DNA of 64,000 nucleotides from B69-G16 sp964501905 (GCA_964501905.1 CAZCTW010000001.1:124001-188000), one strand, 5' to 3'; counted from the stretch's first letter, positions 8,914-17,574 are shown. Numbers and translations: made by a program. The notes: a model not told the origin generated them from the letters alone.

Positions 8914-9822
8914 GTGTCTCAGCCAAAGTTTTATGGTGTTATAGTCCCCTTCATAACACCCTTTAAAGAGGACTACACCATAGACTTTGAGGCAGCTAGG
9001 TGGTTAGCTAAGTATCAAGTGGAGAGAGGCATTCACGGGATATTCCCCTATTCAACTACAGGTGAATTCGTCCACTTGAAGCCGGAGGAGGGCATTGAAC
9101 TAGTAAAAGTTGTAATGGAGGAGGTATCTAGTAAAGTTAAGATAATACCGGGGACGAGCGCCAACTGTACTGAACACGCGATAGAAATGGGGCTAAAGCT
9201 TAAGGACCTAGGGGTAGATGGAGCTATAATAACTCCGCCGTTTTTCTTTAAAGTAAAAGAAGAAAGGCTTAAACTACACTTCGCCAAGGTGGCGGAGAAG
9301 GTAGACCTCCCTATAATTGTTTATAACATACCGGCTACCACGGGTATAGTAATTCCAGTCGAACTCTACGTGGAACTGGCGGAGGAGTACAGCAACATAG
9401 CAGGGGCTAAAGTCACCTACGACAGCGTAGCCTATATGAGAAAGTTGATACGGGAAGTTAAAGCTGTTAGGAAAGACTTCTCCATTCTAACGGGCATGGA
9501 CGATCACTTCCTCTTCACGTTAATGATGGGAGGAGATGGGGGCATAATGGCTTTGGCTAATGTAGCCCCCCAGATACACGTAGAAGTTTACAATGCTTGG
9601 AGGAACGAGGATTTGGCAAAAGCATATGAAGCTTTTAAGAAACTGCTTAAACTCGTCAGGATATACGACGTGGCTACCTCCTTCCCCACAGCGGTGAAAA
9701 CTTCGCTTAAAATCATGAAAACCCCAGTTAAGCCCTACGTAAGGCCGCCGCTTACCCCCGAGAAGCCCGAAGTAGAAGAAAAAATAAAGGATATACTCTC
9801 CGAGCTAGGGCTAACGCCATAA
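8914..9822 (+). CDS. DapA-family class I aldolase/lyase (dihydrodipicolinate synthase-like)
   Basis: A 302-residue TIM-barrel of the DapA/N-acetylneuraminate lyase family. The catalytic Tyr137 is in YNIPATTG and the Schiff-base Lys166 in GAKVTYD. The N-terminal pattern STTGEFVHL replaces the GTTGE seen in classic DapA, and this family also contains 2-keto-3-deoxygluconate aldolases. So the reaction may be 4-hydroxy-tetrahydrodipicolinate synthesis or a sugar-acid aldol cleavage. Pairing with the upstream aminotransferase slightly favours amino acid metabolism. The start is GTG at 8914, chosen because a long purine-rich GGAGGGGGAGGGG site precedes it. Confidence 0.85.
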   Translation: MSQPKFYGVIVPFITPFKEDYTIDFEAARWLAKYQVERGIHGIFPYSTTGEFVHLKPEEGIELVKVVMEEVSSKVKIIPGTSANCTEHAIEMGLKLKDLGVDGAIITPPFFFKVKEERLKLHFAKVAEKVDLPIIVYNIPATTGIVIPVELYVELAEEYSNIAGAKVTYDSVAYMRKLIREVKAVRKDFSILTGMDDHFLFTLMMGGDGGIMALANVAPQIHVEVYNAWRNEDLAKAYEAFKKLLKLVRIYDVATSFPTAVKTSLKIMKTPVKPYVRPPLTPEKPEVEEKIKDILSELGLTP

Positions 9823-9970
9823 AATCCTTTTTATTCCTTTGCTTCTTCACGAAGTTTCTAGTAGTCCTAATTTAATAGTATAGCTTCTACTTATATTACT
9901 ATAAGTAATATTTCTTTCCCATTTTATTGAAGAAAAAGTTATATTTGCCTACTCTCCAATCTTATAATCC

Positions 9971-11038
9971 ATGGTCGAATCTTACGACGTAGGAAGTCTT
10001 CCATTTGTCGGGGATTTCGAGAAGTTCATTAGAGGAGCTAGGAGCTATCCTGATCCGGGAGATGATTCGGCTTACTTCGAGAAGGTGGTAATTAAGAGCT
10101 TTATGGATAAGTTGGATACAGGGCTTTCGGTGTCTAATTATCCTCAATTTAGGGATATGAATGAAATGTTCTTCACTATAATAACGGGGTTAGAGAAGAT
10201 TGAAGGTAGATACTTCTTCGTAGAGCCCGCCGGCGTATTGAAAGAGGGGTTAATACCCGAGGTAGAAGCCCTGCGCAGGAATTCTAAAATTCTAAGCGAG
10301 AAGTATGGAAGAATTAAACTGAAAATATGTATAACAGGGCCCCACACTCTATCCTATTTCTTCGGCTTTAGAAATTGTAAAGTATTCGAGGATTTAGCCC
10401 GCGTCCTAGCTAAGATAACCGCCAGCAACACCTTTAGAGAAAAAAATTTGGAAGTTACCGTAGTGTCTCTGGACGAGCCGCTGATAGGCACTGTAGACGA
10501 CACTCTGATAGATTTCGGGAGTGAAGGCAGGGAGTGCTTAATTAAAGCCTTGGATCGGATATATTATGAGGCTAAATCAAGGGGGGCTCAAACCGTTATA
10601 CATCTCCACTCTACCTCTAATACTCTGTTCTGGCAAGTGGAGAACTTAGACATAGTCGAGTCGCATGTAGGGGATTTGCTTTACCGCTCTCCCAAAACTA
10701 AGGATTTGCTTGAAGAATACGATAAATTCCTTAAAGTTAGCCTATGCTACACGGATTTCGACAAACTCGTCCACGACAGAGTTAAGGCTGAGCTAGGCGG
10801 AGAAAATCTACTGGAAAAAGTCGCTGACGTGTGGAGGAAGATTAGATCGGACGAGTTGAATCCAGTGTATTACTTGGAGAGTGTAGAGGTTATGGAGAAG
10901 AGGCTTAAGAAAGCTTTGGATATATTCGGAGATAGAATCTTATATGCTGGTCCCGAATGCGGTTTGAGAGGATTTCCGACTTATGAGTGTGCTTTAGAAT
11001 GTTTAAGAAGAGCGGCTTTGGCTTCGCATCTTAGGTAA
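9971..11038 (+). CDS. Short MetE-like (core methionine synthase/UROD fold) methyltransferase
   Basis: A 355-residue protein matching only the catalytic C-terminal barrel of MetE, without the N-terminal half that binds folate in MetE. Proteins of this short type take methyl groups from methylcorrinoids or other carriers to make methionine. The likely zinc ligands are H211, H213 (motif HLHS), possibly E230, and C330 in GPECGLRGFPTYE. In MetE the second ligand is Cys (HxC), so His213 is a notable change. It sits between the DapA-family gene and mer and within 10 kb of cdhE and RACo, which fits a corrinoid methyl donor. The ATG start has no strong ribosome binding site. Confidence 0.75.
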   Translation: MVESYDVGSLPFVGDFEKFIRGARSYPDPGDDSAYFEKVVIKSFMDKLDTGLSVSNYPQFRDMNEMFFTIITGLEKIEGRYFFVEPAGVLKEGLIPEVEALRRNSKILSEKYGRIKLKICITGPHTLSYFFGFRNCKVFEDLARVLAKITASNTFREKNLEVTVVSLDEPLIGTVDDTLIDFGSEGRECLIKALDRIYYEAKSRGAQTVIHLHSTSNTLFWQVENLDIVESHVGDLLYRSPKTKDLLEEYDKFLKVSLCYTDFDKLVHDRVKAELGGENLLEKVADVWRKIRSDELNPVYYLESVEVMEKRLKKALDIFGDRILYAGPECGLRGFPTYECALECLRRAALASHLR

Positions 11039-11085
11039 AACATATATCTTAATCTTTCACTTTATTTTAATGCAAGGTGTTATTT

Positions 11086-12069
11086 ATGGTTAAATTCGGT
11101 CTCGAATTGGTTCCTCAAACTCCCATTAAGAAAATCATTGAATTATCAATTGCCGCGGAGAAAGGAGGACTTGATACTGTCTGGATTACCGATCACTTCT
11201 ACAACAGGAACACATACATCACTTTAACAGCCATAGCCTTAAAAACCGAGAAAATACAGCTGGGGCCGGGGGTAACTAACCCCTACGTGGTTAACCCTGT
11301 GTGGACCGCTTCAGCCATAGCTTCGCTAGACGAAGTCTCCGGAGGTAGGGCTATACTGGGTATAGGGGCGGGAGACAGAGTCACCCTGGAAAAACTCGCT
11401 ATACCTCAAACCGTGCCCCTGTCCGCCGTGAAGGAGAGCGTGCAAACCATCAGGAAGCTACTAGCTGGAGAGACTGTGACTTTGGAAGGTAAGTTTTTGA
11501 AAATTAAAGACGTTGGACTAGCTTTCAAACCAGGGCGAGTGGTGCCCATCTACATAGGAGCTCAAGGACCTAAAATGCTCGGGTTAGCGAGTAAGATTGG
11601 AGATGGGATACTTATAAACGCTTCAAACCCCAAGGATTTCGAGTATGCTTTCGATATAATTAAGGAGGCAGCTGGAGAGAGATTAGAGAAGCTGGATGTA
11701 GTCGCCTATACTTGCTTCTCCGTCGATCACAGTAGGGAAAAAGCGAAGAACAAAGCCTTGCCTATCGTCGCCTTTATAGTAGCCGGCTCACCCGAGAAAA
11801 TCCTAGAGAGACATGGAATAGACAAGAATAAAGCCGAAAAAATTAGGGAAGCCCTCGGTAAGGGAGATTTCAAAACAGCCTTCGAAAATGTAACCGACGA
11901 CATGGTGAACGCCTTCTCCATCTATGGAACTCCAGAAGACTGTATAAAAGCCATAAAGAAACTATTGGAGACCGGGGTTACCCACGTAGTCTTCGGCTCC
12001 CCCCTCGGCGCCAAGAAGAAGGAAGCCCTAAAATTGATATGCGAAAACGTCGTTCCTGCCTTCAAATAA
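11086..12069 (+). CDS. mer: 5,10-methylenetetrahydromethanopterin reductase, F420-dependent
   Basis: A 327-residue luciferase-like TIM barrel recognised as Mer. It reduces methylene- to methyl-tetrahydromethanopterin with F420H2, the step before methyl transfer to the corrinoid protein. Visible family features are VWITDHFYNRN (about 33-43), the pterin/F420 site LGPGVTNPYVVNP (about 61-73), GIGAGDR (about 98-104) and YIGAQGPKML near 160. I chose ATG at 11086 over GTG at 11077 because AAGGTG at 11074-11079 is well placed as a ribosome binding site for it. It follows the MetE-like gene by 47 bases. Some related reductases act on other substrates, but context supports one-carbon metabolism. Confidence 0.88.
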   Translation: MVKFGLELVPQTPIKKIIELSIAAEKGGLDTVWITDHFYNRNTYITLTAIALKTEKIQLGPGVTNPYVVNPVWTASAIASLDEVSGGRAILGIGAGDRVTLEKLAIPQTVPLSAVKESVQTIRKLLAGETVTLEGKFLKIKDVGLAFKPGRVVPIYIGAQGPKMLGLASKIGDGILINASNPKDFEYAFDIIKEAAGERLEKLDVVAYTCFSVDHSREKAKNKALPIVAFIVAGSPEKILERHGIDKNKAEKIREALGKGDFKTAFENVTDDMVNAFSIYGTPEDCIKAIKKLLETGVTHVVFGSPLGAKKKEALKLICENVVPAFK

Positions 12070-12174
12070 CATATTTTCTAACTAATCCTTTCAAAATATA
12101 TCTCCATCCATTTCACCTTTTAATAGAGAAAATCTCTGTTGAGATCTCAAGCTTCCAGAAATAAGTTAAAAAAA

Positions 12175-12198
12175 GCTGTTTTGTGGGCGCAAAACGGC
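12175..12198. other. Hairpin upstream of vapB
   Basis: A 9-bp inverted repeat (GCTGTTTTG / CAAAACGGC, with one G-T pair) around a 6-base loop, in the 226-base gap between mer and vapB. It has no T-run directly after it. It may be an RNA structure in the antitoxin leader or a dyad bound by the VapB dimer. Seen directly; function unknown. Confidence 0.4.
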
Positions 12199-12295
12199 AT
12201 TGAAATATGACTTTAGCCTCCCGATATTGTGCCGCTTAAATTTTCATAGTAAATTATAAATTTCTTAGAATTTTATATTTTTTCTAGGTGAATGA

Positions 12296-12556
12296 ATGGA
12301 GCTTAGCAAAGTTAGCAGGAAGTTCTTGACTAACATACCCGCTAAGGTGAGGAAGGCCCTAAAGATAGAAGAGGGAGATTTTCTGTCATGGAGTATAGAT
12401 GAAGAAAAGAAAATAGCCGTTATAAGAGTGGTTAAGAATCCCTATAAAGCTCTCCGAGGAAAGTATCGTGATCCGAGAATGGTCTATGACGCTGTAGAGG
12501 AAAGTGTTGACGAAATGCTGCTCGGAGAGGTTGAAAATGCCAGTGATAGAAGTTGA
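12296..12556 (+). CDS. AbrB/MazE-like antitoxin (VapB family)
   Basis: An 86-residue antitoxin. The N-terminal swapped-hairpin DNA-binding segment contains IPAKVRKALKIEEGDFLSW (about 14-32), typical of archaeal AbrB-type VapB. The acidic C-terminal tail (VYDAVEESVDEML) would wrap around and inhibit the toxin. The stop overlaps the toxin start by 20 bases, the usual translational coupling of such pairs. The complex probably represses its own promoter, for which the hairpin at 12175 is a candidate. The start is the ATG after CTAGGTGAATGA. Confidence 0.85.
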   Translation: MELSKVSRKFLTNIPAKVRKALKIEEGDFLSWSIDEEKKIAVIRVVKNPYKALRGKYRDPRMVYDAVEESVDEMLLGEVENASDRS

Positions 12557-12947
12557 CACGTTGATAGCGTTTGTTAATGCTCTTGATAAGTATCATAGAG
12601 TTGCTAGTAGACTTATAAAGCGGATAATATCGGGTGAAATTAGAAACGTAAAGGTAGCCGCTTCTGCTTATTTAGAGTATGAGTTGATTTTGAGGTCAAG
12701 AGGCTATGACGAGGGAGAAATTAGGGAGGATTTAGCTTATTTTAAGAGTTTACCGAATCTAGGCGAGACGCCTCTTACTGTTAATGTTTTAATTAAAGCT
12801 TCGGAGCTTAGAGAAAAGTACGGTTTAACGTTTTTCGATTCTCTACATGGAGCAACGGCGTTACTGTTAGACGGGATAATTATTTCGATAGATAGAGCCT
12901 ATAATGAAGTAAGGGGGTTAAAAGTAGTAGATCCTGCGACAATATAA
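12537..12947 (+). CDS. vapC: VapC-family PIN-domain ribonuclease toxin
   Basis: A PIN-domain protein of 136 residues that would cut RNA in a metal-dependent way when released from its antitoxin. Acidic residues expected in the site are D6 (IEVDTLIAF), E43 or E45 in AYLEYEL, D101 in FFDSLHG, and D119 in IDRAYNEV. The frame is open upstream to 12504, but I chose ATG at 12537 because CGGAGAGG lies upstream and PIN proteins begin right before the first Asp. It overlaps the antitoxin gene. No sign of damage. Confidence 0.85.
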   Translation: MPVIEVDTLIAFVNALDKYHRVASRLIKRIISGEIRNVKVAASAYLEYELILRSRGYDEGEIREDLAYFKSLPNLGETPLTVNVLIKASELREKYGLTFFDSLHGATALLLDGIIISIDRAYNEVRGLKVVDPATI

Positions 12948-13059
12948 CGACGTATCGAGTTCTAATATCCAACTCAAGGAGCGGATGTACTCAGAAATAT
13001 TTTGAACTTTAGCTAAGTAGGCGAGAAAGAGATATAAAGTTTCAAGGAGATTTCCGCAT

Positions 13060-13740
13060 ATGAGCATTTCTCGGCGTAGGCTATCTCTATTGGCGTCTCT
13101 GGTAGCGGTTTTCGCTGCTCTCCACACGGTTCTGGGACTTGTACCCGGCGTTTGGAGGCGTTGGATTATAGCTGTTGAGCCTCTAGAGGGCGTGATTTTA
13201 GGTCCTATGGGAGGTTTTTTGGCGGCGCTCATAGGGAGTTTAATTTCTCACTTTATGAGGCCTACTTTATACTTTTTTAGGTTAGGGGAGCCTATAGGCG
13301 CCTTTGTAGCCGGGTTAGCGTATAAGAAAAGATACCTTTTAGTTTTCGCTGTCTATACGGTTATGCTGGTCGCGTATTTTGCCCATCCTCTAGGCAGGGA
13401 GCTTCCGGCCTGGTGTTTATGGGATATTTACGTTGCCTACATCGTCTCGGCGTTGTCCCCTATATTTTTAAAAAAGATGAGAAGTGTGAAAGTGAAACTT
13501 CTCTTGGCCGCGCTGCTAGGACTGGAGGTCGACGTCCTCACTAGGATTTTCTTCCTCATACCCCTTGAACTTTATAGAGCATTGGGAGCGTCTAAAGAAG
13601 CTCTTATCGGTTGGTGGATTGCAGGAGCTTTCGAAACTCCCATAGAAAACGTTATAGGTATAGCTGTGACTTTAGCCGTGGGGGTGCCTCTTCTCTCGGC
13701 GTTGGATAAGAGCAAGCTTATTGAATATCCCGTAACTTAA
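13060..13740 (+). CDS. Membrane protein resembling an ECF transporter S-component
   Basis: A 226-residue protein with about six hydrophobic helices. The pattern VEPLEGVILGPMGGFLAALIG (split here by function: loop, then helix) followed by an SHFMRP turn resembles substrate-specific S-components of energy-coupling-factor transporters, which dock on a shared EcfA/EcfT module such as the one at 30.3-32.5 kb. Substrate cannot be told. It is followed after 10 bases by a nucleotidyltransferase gene, so the two are probably co-transcribed. Confidence 0.6.
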   Translation: MSISRRRLSLLASLVAVFAALHTVLGLVPGVWRRWIIAVEPLEGVILGPMGGFLAALIGSLISHFMRPTLYFFRLGEPIGAFVAGLAYKKRYLLVFAVYTVMLVAYFAHPLGRELPAWCLWDIYVAYIVSALSPIFLKKMRSVKVKLLLAALLGLEVDVLTRIFFLIPLELYRALGASKEALIGWWIAGAFETPIENVIGIAVTLAVGVPLLSALDKSKLIEYPVT

Positions 13741-13750
13741 GGTAGTTTTC

Positions 13751-14752
13751 ATGGTGTTGATAGAGGGGGATTTTGTAGAAACCATAGAGAAGTTAATTTT
13801 TGATGTTAAAGGCTTAGTTCACCCGCCCGATAGAGTAATAGCTTATGTCCGCTATGTCCCAGACACGAGGGGGGATAGGGTAAAGTCGGGAGTTAAGTAT
13901 AGGAAGATATACTCTCTCGCGGAGAGGGAGAATTTCTTAAAGACTAATTTCCCACATTATCTGTATAGAGATCCCGTCTATAACGCTCTCTTACAGGCAG
14001 TCCCTCTAGACCGTATTTTAAAAGTGTACAAGCCCTCTGAGAGACTTAAGGAGCTACTCAAAACGCATGAGTTAGATAGCGTTGAGGAAAGCGCTTTAGA
14101 ATTGGCTCTTTCAATTAAAGAAGAGTCCGGTATACAGCTTGAAAGTGTGGGAGTTACTGGCTCTGTGCTCGTTGGTTTGCATAGGGAAGATTCCGATCTA
14201 GACTTAGTCGTTGTGGGAGAAAGGGAGGGGAGGAGAGTGTACGAGGCTATGAGAAGCCTCTTTGAAAAAGGTATAGTTCAAAGGTATGACTTGGAGAGCT
14301 TGTGGAAGCTTTACGAGTTTAGGTCTAGGGATACGCCTATGCGTTTTAAGGATTTCGTTGAAATTGAAAAGAGGAAGGTTCTGCAAGGGCTTTTGAGGGG
14401 TAGGGACTTCTACATTCGGCTTGTTAAAAAACCCGAAGAGTACGGAGAGAAGTATGGAGATAGAGTATACGCGCCCGTGGGCTACGCGCGGGTTAAGGCT
14501 CGAATAGTAGACGCGCGCGATTCTATATTCACTCCCTGTAGGTATACCGTTGAGGTTTTAGAGGGGGATTCTAGAGTAGAGGAGATGGCGTCCTATAGGG
14601 GGAGATTCTGCGAGGTGGCCAGGGAGGGGGAAATAGTAGAAGCTAGAGGTAAACTTGAAAAAATCATCGATAAGAAAAGGGGGATTTACTACAGGCTACT
14701 GTTAGGTTCTAGCAGAGAAGATTACATAATACTCTTAAAATCTACTACCTGA
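13751..14752 (+). CDS. Archaeal nucleotidyltransferase-domain protein, paralogue A
   Basis: A 333-residue protein with a polymerase-beta-type nucleotidyltransferase signature: G137-S138 followed by D149-L-D151 in GSVLVGLHREDSDLD. The N-terminal part has a conserved HPPDRVIAYVRYVP block (24-37) that recurs in the three paralogues at 34897, 35945 and 37774. The C-terminal region (about 240-330) looks like a beta-barrel ending in EARGKLEKI and YYRLLLGS, and could bind nucleic acid. The protein probably transfers a nucleotide to an RNA, protein or small molecule; the target is unknown. It likely shares a transcript with the membrane protein at 13060. Confidence 0.72.
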   Translation: MVLIEGDFVETIEKLIFDVKGLVHPPDRVIAYVRYVPDTRGDRVKSGVKYRKIYSLAERENFLKTNFPHYLYRDPVYNALLQAVPLDRILKVYKPSERLKELLKTHELDSVEESALELALSIKEESGIQLESVGVTGSVLVGLHREDSDLDLVVVGEREGRRVYEAMRSLFEKGIVQRYDLESLWKLYEFRSRDTPMRFKDFVEIEKRKVLQGLLRGRDFYIRLVKKPEEYGEKYGDRVYAPVGYARVKARIVDARDSIFTPCRYTVEVLEGDSRVEEMASYRGRFCEVAREGEIVEARGKLEKIIDKKRGIYYRLLLGSSREDYIILLKSTT

Positions 14753-14816
14753 TACTTCTAGTCTATCTGACCATCATTATTTACAAGATTCGTTAAAGCT
14801 CACATACATTAAACTC

Positions 14817-15593
14817 TCAAAAGCTCGCTCGTTTTATGGTTTTTATAACGTAAAAACGCTTATTGAAGATATAGGCGGTCTCAAGCAATGAGAGATTTGA
14901 AGGAAGCAAATTAACTGGTGGTTTATCTTTTCCTAAAAGTTTCTCTAGCAGTGTTACTTGTTCATAAACAACGACTACACCTCCATTAACAACCACTCTA
15001 GCCGCTTCGCGAAGAGCCCTAGCGGGGTCGCTAAAGTAGGAAATACCTCCTCCAATTAAAACTCTATCAAAAACCTCATCTTTAAAGGGAAGATACTCTG
15101 CACATCCTAGGAAAAGCTCCACGCTACCCCACCCCTCTTCCCTAGCCTTATTTCTGCATAAAGACAGCATTTTCTCCGAGATGTCTATTCCTACTATTAA
15201 ACCCCCCGTGTACTTCCTGTAGTAGGGGATATTGCCCCCAGTACCTATACAGACTTCTAGCACAGTATTTCCTTTCTCTATATCCATACGGGACACCACT
15301 TCCATTCTCAGCCCTTCCTCGCTGAAACCCAGAGACTCGGCCAACTTTCTTTCCAAGCCGTCATATAGGGGGGCGTAGATGTTGTAGAAGAGCTTCTGGA
15401 TCCTATTGCTTAGCCTTAAGCAGGGCTTGACTATGAAGTTCGGCAAGCCGTTTTTAAGAGGGTAAGTCTTGCCGCAGACAGAGCATTTAAGTTCGCCCTC
15501 AACTACTACATCCTCCTTTAGGCTACGGGTGTGTAAAGTGAGTGAGCCGTGACATAAAGGACAACATAAAATATCTAGTATAGATATCTTCAC
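14817..15593 (-). CDS. SAM-dependent methyltransferase with N-terminal Trm112-like zinc ribbon
   Basis: A 258-residue fusion. Residues 1-55 form a Trm112-like zinc-binding domain (C10, C11 and C14 in ILCCPLCHG, then C37 and C40 in KCSVCGKTYPL). A class I methyltransferase follows: SAM motif LEVCIGTGGNIPYY, then GLIVGIDISEKML, with the motif IV-like region RVLIGGGISYF. It resembles the UbiE/ArsM group of small-molecule methyltransferases. Substrate unknown. The gene stands alone; the start is ATG at 15593. Confidence 0.8.
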   Translation of the reverse strand: MKISILDILCCPLCHGSLTLHTRSLKEDVVVEGELKCSVCGKTYPLKNGLPNFIVKPCLRLSNRIQKLFYNIYAPLYDGLERKLAESLGFSEEGLRMEVVSRMDIEKGNTVLEVCIGTGGNIPYYRKYTGGLIVGIDISEKMLSLCRNKAREEGWGSVELFLGCAEYLPFKDEVFDRVLIGGGISYFSDPARALREAARVVVNGGVVVVYEQVTLLEKLLGKDKPPVNLLPSNLSLLETAYIFNKRFYVIKTIKRASF

Positions 15594-15743
15594 GATACCC
15601 CACTCTATGTTAGCATCCTAGTATTTCCTGCTAGTATATATTATAAATATTTTCCAATCAAATCTCTCACTATCCTAGGCGCGAATTATACTAAGCAATC
15701 CTACCGATAAACTATGAGAAGTAAAAATTGTCTAGTGCTAGTG

Positions 15744-16442
15744 TTAGAGTTGCCCCACACTACGCAATTTCGTAACGGTTATCGCGTACACTAGTATGTA
15801 GAGAATGCCGCCAGATTGTGATAGTGCGAGAAACGCTGGATATGGCCATGAGGTATAGTCTATCTCGTATCTAGGCACATAAAACCTGTTGTCTGAGACT
15901 GCAACAAGTTCTAATCTAACGTTGGCGATAGGCGTAGCCACAACTCCCAATCCCCCGACGATGGTCGCGATTAGAGCCGCCCAGAGCGCTAATCTGGTCT
16001 TACCGTTCCGGGCTATTCCGTACACCAGTAAGAATGGTATCGAGTATTGGAATAGTGCCGCGGCGACCTTTACTGCGAGGGCGAGCCTGACTAATTGTAG
16101 AGAACCTGTTTTCATCCCGAGGAGAGATAGGGGTAGGTAGACTACGAAGTTGAGCGCGGCCCAGGCTATGAGTAACGCGCCCGCCGTAAAGGTTAGTCGC
16201 CTATGGATACTAGCTCCAGTCGACCGCTTGCTATCAGACGCTATCAATACTATCGCGATAATTTCTAAGATTAAAGCAACGGGTTCGAGAAGCGAGACGA
16301 GGATTGTAGCTATGCTAAATGGAGAAGCTATGTTCTCAGAGGTCAACCTCCCTCCGGTTGGAACTAGAGAGCTGAGAGATATTACTTCGCTCAATATCAT
16401 GCTGAGTAGCATGGCGGAAAGCCCTATTCTCGTATGCCTCAC
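15744..16442 (-). CDS. Multi-pass membrane protein paired with a membrane-bound regulator
   Basis: A 232-residue protein with about six hydrophobic segments and a longer polar loop near the C-terminus (VAVSDNRFYVPRYEIDYTS). No family was recognised. It lies four bases downstream of the winged-helix gene ending at 16447, so the two are almost surely one operon. A role as a partner or target of that regulator is inferred from this arrangement only. Confidence 0.6.
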   Translation of the reverse strand: MRHTRIGLSAMLLSMILSEVISLSSLVPTGGRLTSENIASPFSIATILVSLLEPVALILEIIAIVLIASDSKRSTGASIHRRLTFTAGALLIAWAALNFVVYLPLSLLGMKTGSLQLVRLALAVKVAAALFQYSIPFLLVYGIARNGKTRLALWAALIATIVGGLGVVATPIANVRLELVAVSDNRFYVPRYEIDYTSWPYPAFLALSQSGGILYILVYAITVTKLRSVGQL

Positions 16443-16446
16443 GCTA

Positions 16447-16872
16447 TTACCACCTCAACGCCCTTCTCTTCTTAACGGTCCAGTACGTGTAGAAAACTAG
16501 CCAGGCAATGGTTATAGGTAGGACTATCTTAAGCCAAAGTTGATTCCATGGTTGAGTCAAAGCGCAGTATGCATTGACGAAAACACATACTGCTACGTTA
16601 AGGTAGTAGGCCCTTTTCTGCCACCCATACTTAGCGACAGCGTCTACGGCTTGTAGCGCGGCGTAACCGTCTCTAGTTAAGCAGTACTTACCTTCCTCGT
16701 TCACGGTGATTAAGCCTTCTAGTTTTTTAAGGTGGAAGTCTAGTTTTCCACTGCTTTTTATGCCGAGTTCTCTCTTTAACTCCGCGAATCCCATCGGTTT
16801 TTCTGCAAGCCTCTTTAAGATTTCAACACGTAATGGATGTGATATTGCCTCAAACATTTTTTCGCATCTCAT
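16447..16872 (-). CDS. ArsR-like winged-helix regulator with C-terminal transmembrane helices
   Basis: A 141-residue protein. Residues 1-75 are an ArsR-type winged helix (FEAISHPLRVEILKRLAEKP, then SSGKLDFHLKKLEGL as recognition region). The rest has two hydrophobic segments (LNVAVCVFVNAYCAL and LKIVLPITIAWLVFYTY), which would anchor the regulator in the membrane. This is a known but uncommon archaeal layout that may link membrane state to transcription. I chose ATG at 16872 over TTG at 16884 because GGAG lies six bases before it. It is followed by a membrane protein gene. Confidence 0.8.
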   Translation of the reverse strand: MRCEKMFEAISHPLRVEILKRLAEKPMGFAELKRELGIKSSGKLDFHLKKLEGLITVNEEGKYCLTRDGYAALQAVDAVAKYGWQKRAYYLNVAVCVFVNAYCALTQPWNQLWLKIVLPITIAWLVFYTYWTVKKRRALRW

Positions 16873-16884
16873 AGGCGCTCCCAA

Positions 16885-17209
16885 ACGTCAACTAGTTTCA
16901 ATATGATATAATTCTAAGCTCATAGACTGAGCGATCAATGAAACTAGACTCCCGAGTAAAATGTAATTTTATCTGAATCCGAAGTAAACATTAAGGATTA
17001 TCTGAGAGAGAGAATTGGTCTTTCCATAGATTATATCTTCCCGATTACCCCTTTACTGTTTTCAGAGTATTAGTTACGATTAGCTACTCAAACTTTGCGT
17101 TATAGCAGGGGCTATGTCAAATATATTATCTTAAAGTTATAACCGACGAGTGGATGAGCGCTTCTCAACTTGACACGTTAAATCCCACCGACACGATTAT
17201 TGCAACGTT
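16885..17209. other. Intergenic stretch without recognised genes
   Basis: About 325 AT-rich bases between the regulator start and the end of the gene at 17210. Both strands have frequent stops. I saw no tRNA-like, repeat or family-like sequence here. It must contain the promoter of the regulator/membrane protein pair. Confidence 0.5.
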
Positions 17210-17548
17210 TTAAGAAAATCTTAGAGCTAACGAAGATATCACCGTGGGAAGTGACAGGTATTTTAATAGAACGTCAAGTTTTTCCGATACTGTAATCTCT
17301 CCTTCAATAGTAAGGTTTTCTTCAGGATGAATTGTTATGTCGGGCGGCAACTTAATAGATAAAGATATTCCGCGTGGCATGGGAGATAATGTGTTTAAGT
17401 GCACGCTTAGGGGCTTGTCACTTCTGTTAAACAGGTTTAATGAAAACCTGCCGGGGCTTCCCATGCTAATATCCATGCTCTCCTCGACTATCCAGAAGTC
17501 CAGACTTAACTGACAGAACTCGAGCTTCACACCGCCGATCCTGGGCAT
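17210..17548 (-). CDS. Hypothetical 112-residue beta-rich protein
   Basis: A protein with alternating hydrophobic strands and prolines (SLNLFNRSDKPLSVHLN, LSIKLPPDITI, NLTIEGEITV). This resembles a single immunoglobulin-like or arrestin-like beta-sandwich, but no family was recognised. It has no signal peptide. It begins 27 bases after the end of the GNAT pseudogene on the same strand, so it may be the surviving member of a decayed operon or itself a fragment. Confidence 0.45.
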   Translation of the reverse strand: MPRIGGVKLEFCQLSLDFWIVEESMDISMGSPGRFSLNLFNRSDKPLSVHLNTLSPMPRGISLSIKLPPDITIHPEENLTIEGEITVSEKLDVLLKYLSLPTVISSLALRFS

Positions 17549-17574
17549 AGTCCGCCCTCTAAGGGTTGCCCCGG

